Shown: positions 61,244 through 64,000 of the stretch, one piece after another
How the letters are laid out: every line of letters begins with the position of its first letter
Numbering within the stretch: the stretch's first letter is position 1
Assembly: GCA_913055785.1 (NCBI GenBank)
Contig: CAJXLJ010000002.1
Coordinates: 1-64,000 of the forward strand
Length of the DNA: 64,000 nucleotides
Direction of reading: 5' to 3'
Source: an uncultured Parvularculaceae bacterium
GTDB taxonomy: Bacteria > Pseudomonadota > Alphaproteobacteria > Caulobacterales > Parvularculaceae
Notes under the pieces: model-generated
Database searches by the model: none
The model's input: the letters and a program-made list of their open reading frames with translations, nothing else
Told to the model about the DNA's origin: nothing
Translations under genes and position numbers: made by a program

Positions 61244-63994
61244 TCACTGTCCGACACTGCGTCGAATGTTCTTAACAGCTGCATGTTTCAGCGCCGATGA
61301 CACTGCATATTGCAACTCTTTATTGCTCGCTTTCGATTTCACCAGCGTTTGCGCGCCGGACGGAACACGGTAAGATGGAACTTCCTCAACAGAATATATG
61401 ATAAGCGTGCTCGCCGCATCGGCATCGCCAAAAAACTTGTGGACTAACTCCATGCCGTACTTATCGGGAAGCTGCAGGTCTAATATCACGACGTCGGGCG
61501 CTTTCGAAAATATTTCACGTTCCGCTTCGGCATAGTTCACGGCCGTAATAATATCACCCATTCCATCCAAAATCTTTTTCAGCACAAAAAGCGCGTCCTG
61601 ATCATCTTCAACGATCAATATCGTTGGAAGGCCGGTGTCAGGCTTTGCGCCCTCTTCGAGAGTATTGCCTGCAGATTGCATGTAAACCGGCAGGTCAAAG
61701 TGGAACGTAGTTCCTTCACCTTCTTTCGTATCAAAAGCGATTTTACCGCCGAACAGTTCAACCAGCGCTTTCGAAATACTTAGGCCAAGACCTGTGCCTT
61801 CCTTGGCGCGGGTATCTGAAGAATCAGCCTGAGTGAATTTTTCGAAAATCTGCTTCTGAAACTGCTCCGGAATGCCCGAGCCGTTGTCGCTGACAGCAAT
61901 GCGAACCCCGTCGGCGGTTTGTCCCGCGCGCACAACAACCTTGGAATTCGCCGGTGAATACTTAATCGCATTGGACAATAGATTCGCCATAATCTGCGCA
62001 AATCGAACATCGTCCACATTGACAAGAACGTCTTCGCCCAAAGGCGTTACGGCAATAGAGACGTCGTGTTTTATGGCGAAGCCTGTATTTGCGGCCTTGG
62101 CGTCCGAAAGCAGCTTGTTTACAGAATGCGCGCTGATCGCAACGCTGAAATTTCCGGATTCAATCTTTTCAATATCAAGTATGTCGTTGATGAGATCCAC
62201 GAGGCGCTCGCCGTTCTTTTGCGCCATTTCCAGGAGTTCGACTGCTTTTTCCGGAATAGCGCCAAATACGCCAGACCGGATGAGACCCAAAGACCCCATG
62301 ATAGACGTCATTGGCGTACGTAGTTCGTGGCTGACCGTAGAAATGAACTCGCCTTTCAATTTATCCAGTCGTTTTTGCTCGCTGAGATCGGATTTCAGTC
62401 GATCGATTTTCTTTTGCTCTGTTATATCGGTCAAAATAACAGTGTAGAGCTTGTCGCCCCTCGCCTCGATCTCGCTCACGGAAGCATAGACCGGAATTGA
62501 CTGACCGTCCTTTGAGCGCGCAAGGATTTCCTGACCGGCGCTGACGGCGCTTTGAATGGAGCGCCAGTTCACTTCGATATTTTGTGAATTGCCAGAACCA
62601 TCAGGTTGCACCACATAATCAAGAAGGTTTGAGCCCACCAGGTGCTCATTCGGAAAACCGAACAATTGCGTTGTTGAAGGGTTCGCACTCTCAATCACGC
62701 CAGAATGACTAACAGTGAGAATCGGGCTTCTGGCGTTATCCAGTATCGACCGGATGCTGGCTTCCTTCTCTTCCAGAATACCCTGGCGTTCCCGAAGCAC
62801 TGCTGCCATCGAAAAAAACGAATTGCTGAGGGTTGCAACTTCTCCTGCCCCTGCCCGCGGCCGGAATATATCTTCCACAAAGGCGCCGGCTTCAAGTTCT
62901 TTCGCAGCCTTCGTCAAATCATCGAGAGGCTTGACGATCATCCTTGCTGAGATAAACGCGAGAAAGCCGGCGGCGATGGCGAAAGCAAGCGTGACAAGTA
63001 GAATATTGTTCCGGGTTGCATGGATATCAGCCAGCAGCAAATTTTGCGGTGACATTGCGACCGCGATCATATATTTTCCGCCGCCGCCATATTTATTGTC
63101 ATAAGGCAATTTCTGTAAATGAACGATTTGCTTGCCGCTCGGCAGCTTGGCAATGCTTGTGAATACGCCATCTGCGCGCGCTTCCAGCTCGGTGAACAGT
63201 TTCGGAAATTCGTCGGAAACCCGATAGGGCGCGCCCAAATCGAAGCCAAAGGTTTTGCCGGGATCGGGATGCACCAGATAGTTTCCATCCTGATCCGCCA
63301 GATAGAAATGCGTCTGACTAGGTATGAATTCGTTCAGACGGCTATATACGGTGTTCATGTTGACGTTGATAACAACAACCCCGAATGGCTCGCCGGTTTC
63401 GGCGTATATCGGCGTTGAAATACGTTGAACCGGCGCCAGCGGGTTCTGAATTTCTCCAAACTCGCGATTGAGATTGATCTCGGAGATAAAAACCGTATTC
63501 GGCTTTTGCTTTATCGCTTCCGAGACATATGAATGCTGATCTTTTTGCTGAAGCCCCTGGTCGGGCACTCGAATTATGCCGTCTCGATCTTGGTTGATCC
63601 GCAATATTTCCCGGCCCTTGTCAGCCAAGGAAATGTAGCGGACCTGCATATAGTCGGGATTGGTGCTCGCAAGACTGGTGAAAATATGGGCCAACCGGTC
63701 CTTCCAGACCTTTTCTGTTGACCCGTCTCGCGGATCAACGCCGCCGTTTTTTCCGGCTCTGATCAGCCCCTGAATCGGCGGCGTTTCAGCAAGCAAAAGT
63801 GCGTCGCGGCTCGCATCATTGATGGTGTCTGTCAGATAGGCGGCGACATTTTCAATTTCATAGGCGAGAAGCTCGCCCCGGCGCTGGACCTGATCTTTCG
63901 TATAGTCGTGATATTGAATAAGGCCGATTGTTGCGGCCGTACATAAGACGAGCGCCACAGCTGTGAAAACAATCCGGCTTGTGATGCTGTTCAT
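61244..63994 (-). CDS. Hybrid sensor histidine kinase (dCache-HAMP-PAS-HisKA-HATPase-REC)
   Basis: The 916-residue protein has a helix at residues 8-27, a large sensor domain of the dCache/double-PAS type facing the periplasm (about 30-320), a second helix (328-350), a HAMP domain (about 350-405), a PAS domain (about 410-530), HisKA with His556 in SHELRTPM, HATPase (about 660-770, with NLLSNAIKYSP, DNGSGIPE and GTGLGLSI) and a C-terminal receiver (about 790-905) with Asp839 in VVILDLQLPD. It should sense a small ligand outside the cell and pass phosphate on through a relay. The start is six bases from the window end. The 60 bases from 61741 are 50% GC, against about 63% in a pump-gene sample. 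No partner is next to it inside the window. Confidence 0.92.
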   Translation of the reverse strand: MNSITSRIVFTAVALVLCTAATIGLIQYHDYTKDQVQRRGELLAYEIENVAAYLTDTINDASRDALLLAETPPIQGLIRAGKNGGVDPRDGSTEKVWKDRLAHIFTSLASTNPDYMQVRYISLADKGREILRINQDRDGIIRVPDQGLQQKDQHSYVSEAIKQKPNTVFISEINLNREFGEIQNPLAPVQRISTPIYAETGEPFGVVVINVNMNTVYSRLNEFIPSQTHFYLADQDGNYLVHPDPGKTFGFDLGAPYRVSDEFPKLFTELEARADGVFTSIAKLPSGKQIVHLQKLPYDNKYGGGGKYMIAVAMSPQNLLLADIHATRNNILLVTLAFAIAAGFLAFISARMIVKPLDDLTKAAKELEAGAFVEDIFRPRAGAGEVATLSNSFFSMAAVLRERQGILEEKEASIRSILDNARSPILTVSHSGVIESANPSTTQLFGFPNEHLVGSNLLDYVVQPDGSGNSQNIEVNWRSIQSAVSAGQEILARSKDGQSIPVYASVSEIEARGDKLYTVILTDITEQKKIDRLKSDLSEQKRLDKLKGEFISTVSHELRTPMTSIMGSLGLIRSGVFGAIPEKAVELLEMAQKNGERLVDLINDILDIEKIESGNFSVAISAHSVNKLLSDAKAANTGFAIKHDVSIAVTPLGEDVLVNVDDVRFAQIMANLLSNAIKYSPANSKVVVRAGQTADGVRIAVSDNGSGIPEQFQKQIFEKFTQADSSDTRAKEGTGLGLSISKALVELFGGKIAFDTKEGEGTTFHFDLPVYMQSAGNTLEEGAKPDTGLPTILIVEDDQDALFVLKKILDGMGDIITAVNYAEAEREIFSKAPDVVILDLQLPDKYGMELVHKFFGDADAASTLIIYSVEEVPSYRVPSGAQTLVKSKASNKELQYAVSSALKHAAVKNIRRSVGQ

Positions 63995-64000
63995 GCCTGT

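Overview
This window is a GC-rich chromosomal segment (most genes about 60-65% GC by eye) from an alphaproteobacterium. The evidence is a 16S rRNA 5' end of alphaproteobacterial type, a PopZ-type DUF2497 protein, DUF3126, a CC0125/CC1285-type lipoprotein, an aerobic-type CobS, a VPLPA-CTERM protein, and the radA-cvpA-purF and lptF-lptG-lptD-surA-pdxA-rsmA gene orders. The style suggests a marine group near Parvularculales or Hyphomonadales, but that placement is inference.

Layout. 1-1000: start of an rRNA operon running leftward, with boxA leader and a strong promoter with an AT-rich upstream element. 1-12 kb: short mixed-strand units: patatin phospholipase, CBS protein, rhomboid protease, tandem PilZ plus GYF_2 proteins, PhoH ATPase, several unknown membrane proteins (one resembling the membrane core of an RND/MMPL transporter without its periplasmic domains), and a periplasmic copper chaperone. 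12-16.4 kb: an ABC-F ATPase, then chorismate mutase with two hotdog thioesterases and a Ca2+/Na+ exchanger. 16.3-19.8 kb (minus): pepA, a PPOX protein, DUF2513, holC and a DksA-like zinc finger. 19.9-27.8 kb (plus): the outer-membrane biogenesis operon lptFG-lptD-surA followed by pdxA and rsmA. 27.8-31.6 kb (minus): acyl-CoA ligase, thioesterase and membrane methyltransferase, then a lipoprotein-cupin pair. 31.7-39.3 kb: FAD oxidoreductase, second rhomboid, BolA, J-domain protein, VPLPA-CTERM protein, cobS without cobT, and an S33 lipoprotein peptidase with an AbgT transporter. 39.3-44 kb (plus): radA-cvpA-purF and two small genes. 44-52 kb (minus): valS, prolyl oligopeptidase, popZ, tolC and a divergent PIMT. 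52-60.6 kb (plus): tRNA-Cys, an OafA-like acyltransferase with SGNH domain, and a complete RND efflux system. 60.6-64 kb: stem-loops, a terminator, tRNA-Asn, and a hybrid sensor kinase of visibly lower GC.

How the genes work together. The strongest theme is the cell envelope: LPS export (lptF/G/D), outer-membrane protein folding (surA), two TolC-type channels, one full RND pump, two rhomboids, an O-acyltransferase and several lipoproteins. A second theme is housekeeping: valS, purF, radA, holC, rsmA and pdxA. No IS element, integrase, prophage, CRISPR array or toxin-antitoxin pair was seen. No classical DNA-binding regulator of a common family (LysR, TetR, MarR and the like) was found in 64 kb; the signalling and regulatory candidates are the PilZ protein, the DksA-like protein, BolA, the winged-helix-like DUF2513 protein and the hybrid kinase.

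I did not find a clear multi-gene system that is new. The best leads are the RND-core-like protein at 7314-8735, the cobS locus with a VPLPA-CTERM gene in place of the usual neighbours, the tandem-PilZ/GYF_2 pair, and the low-GC kinase beside tRNA-Asn.
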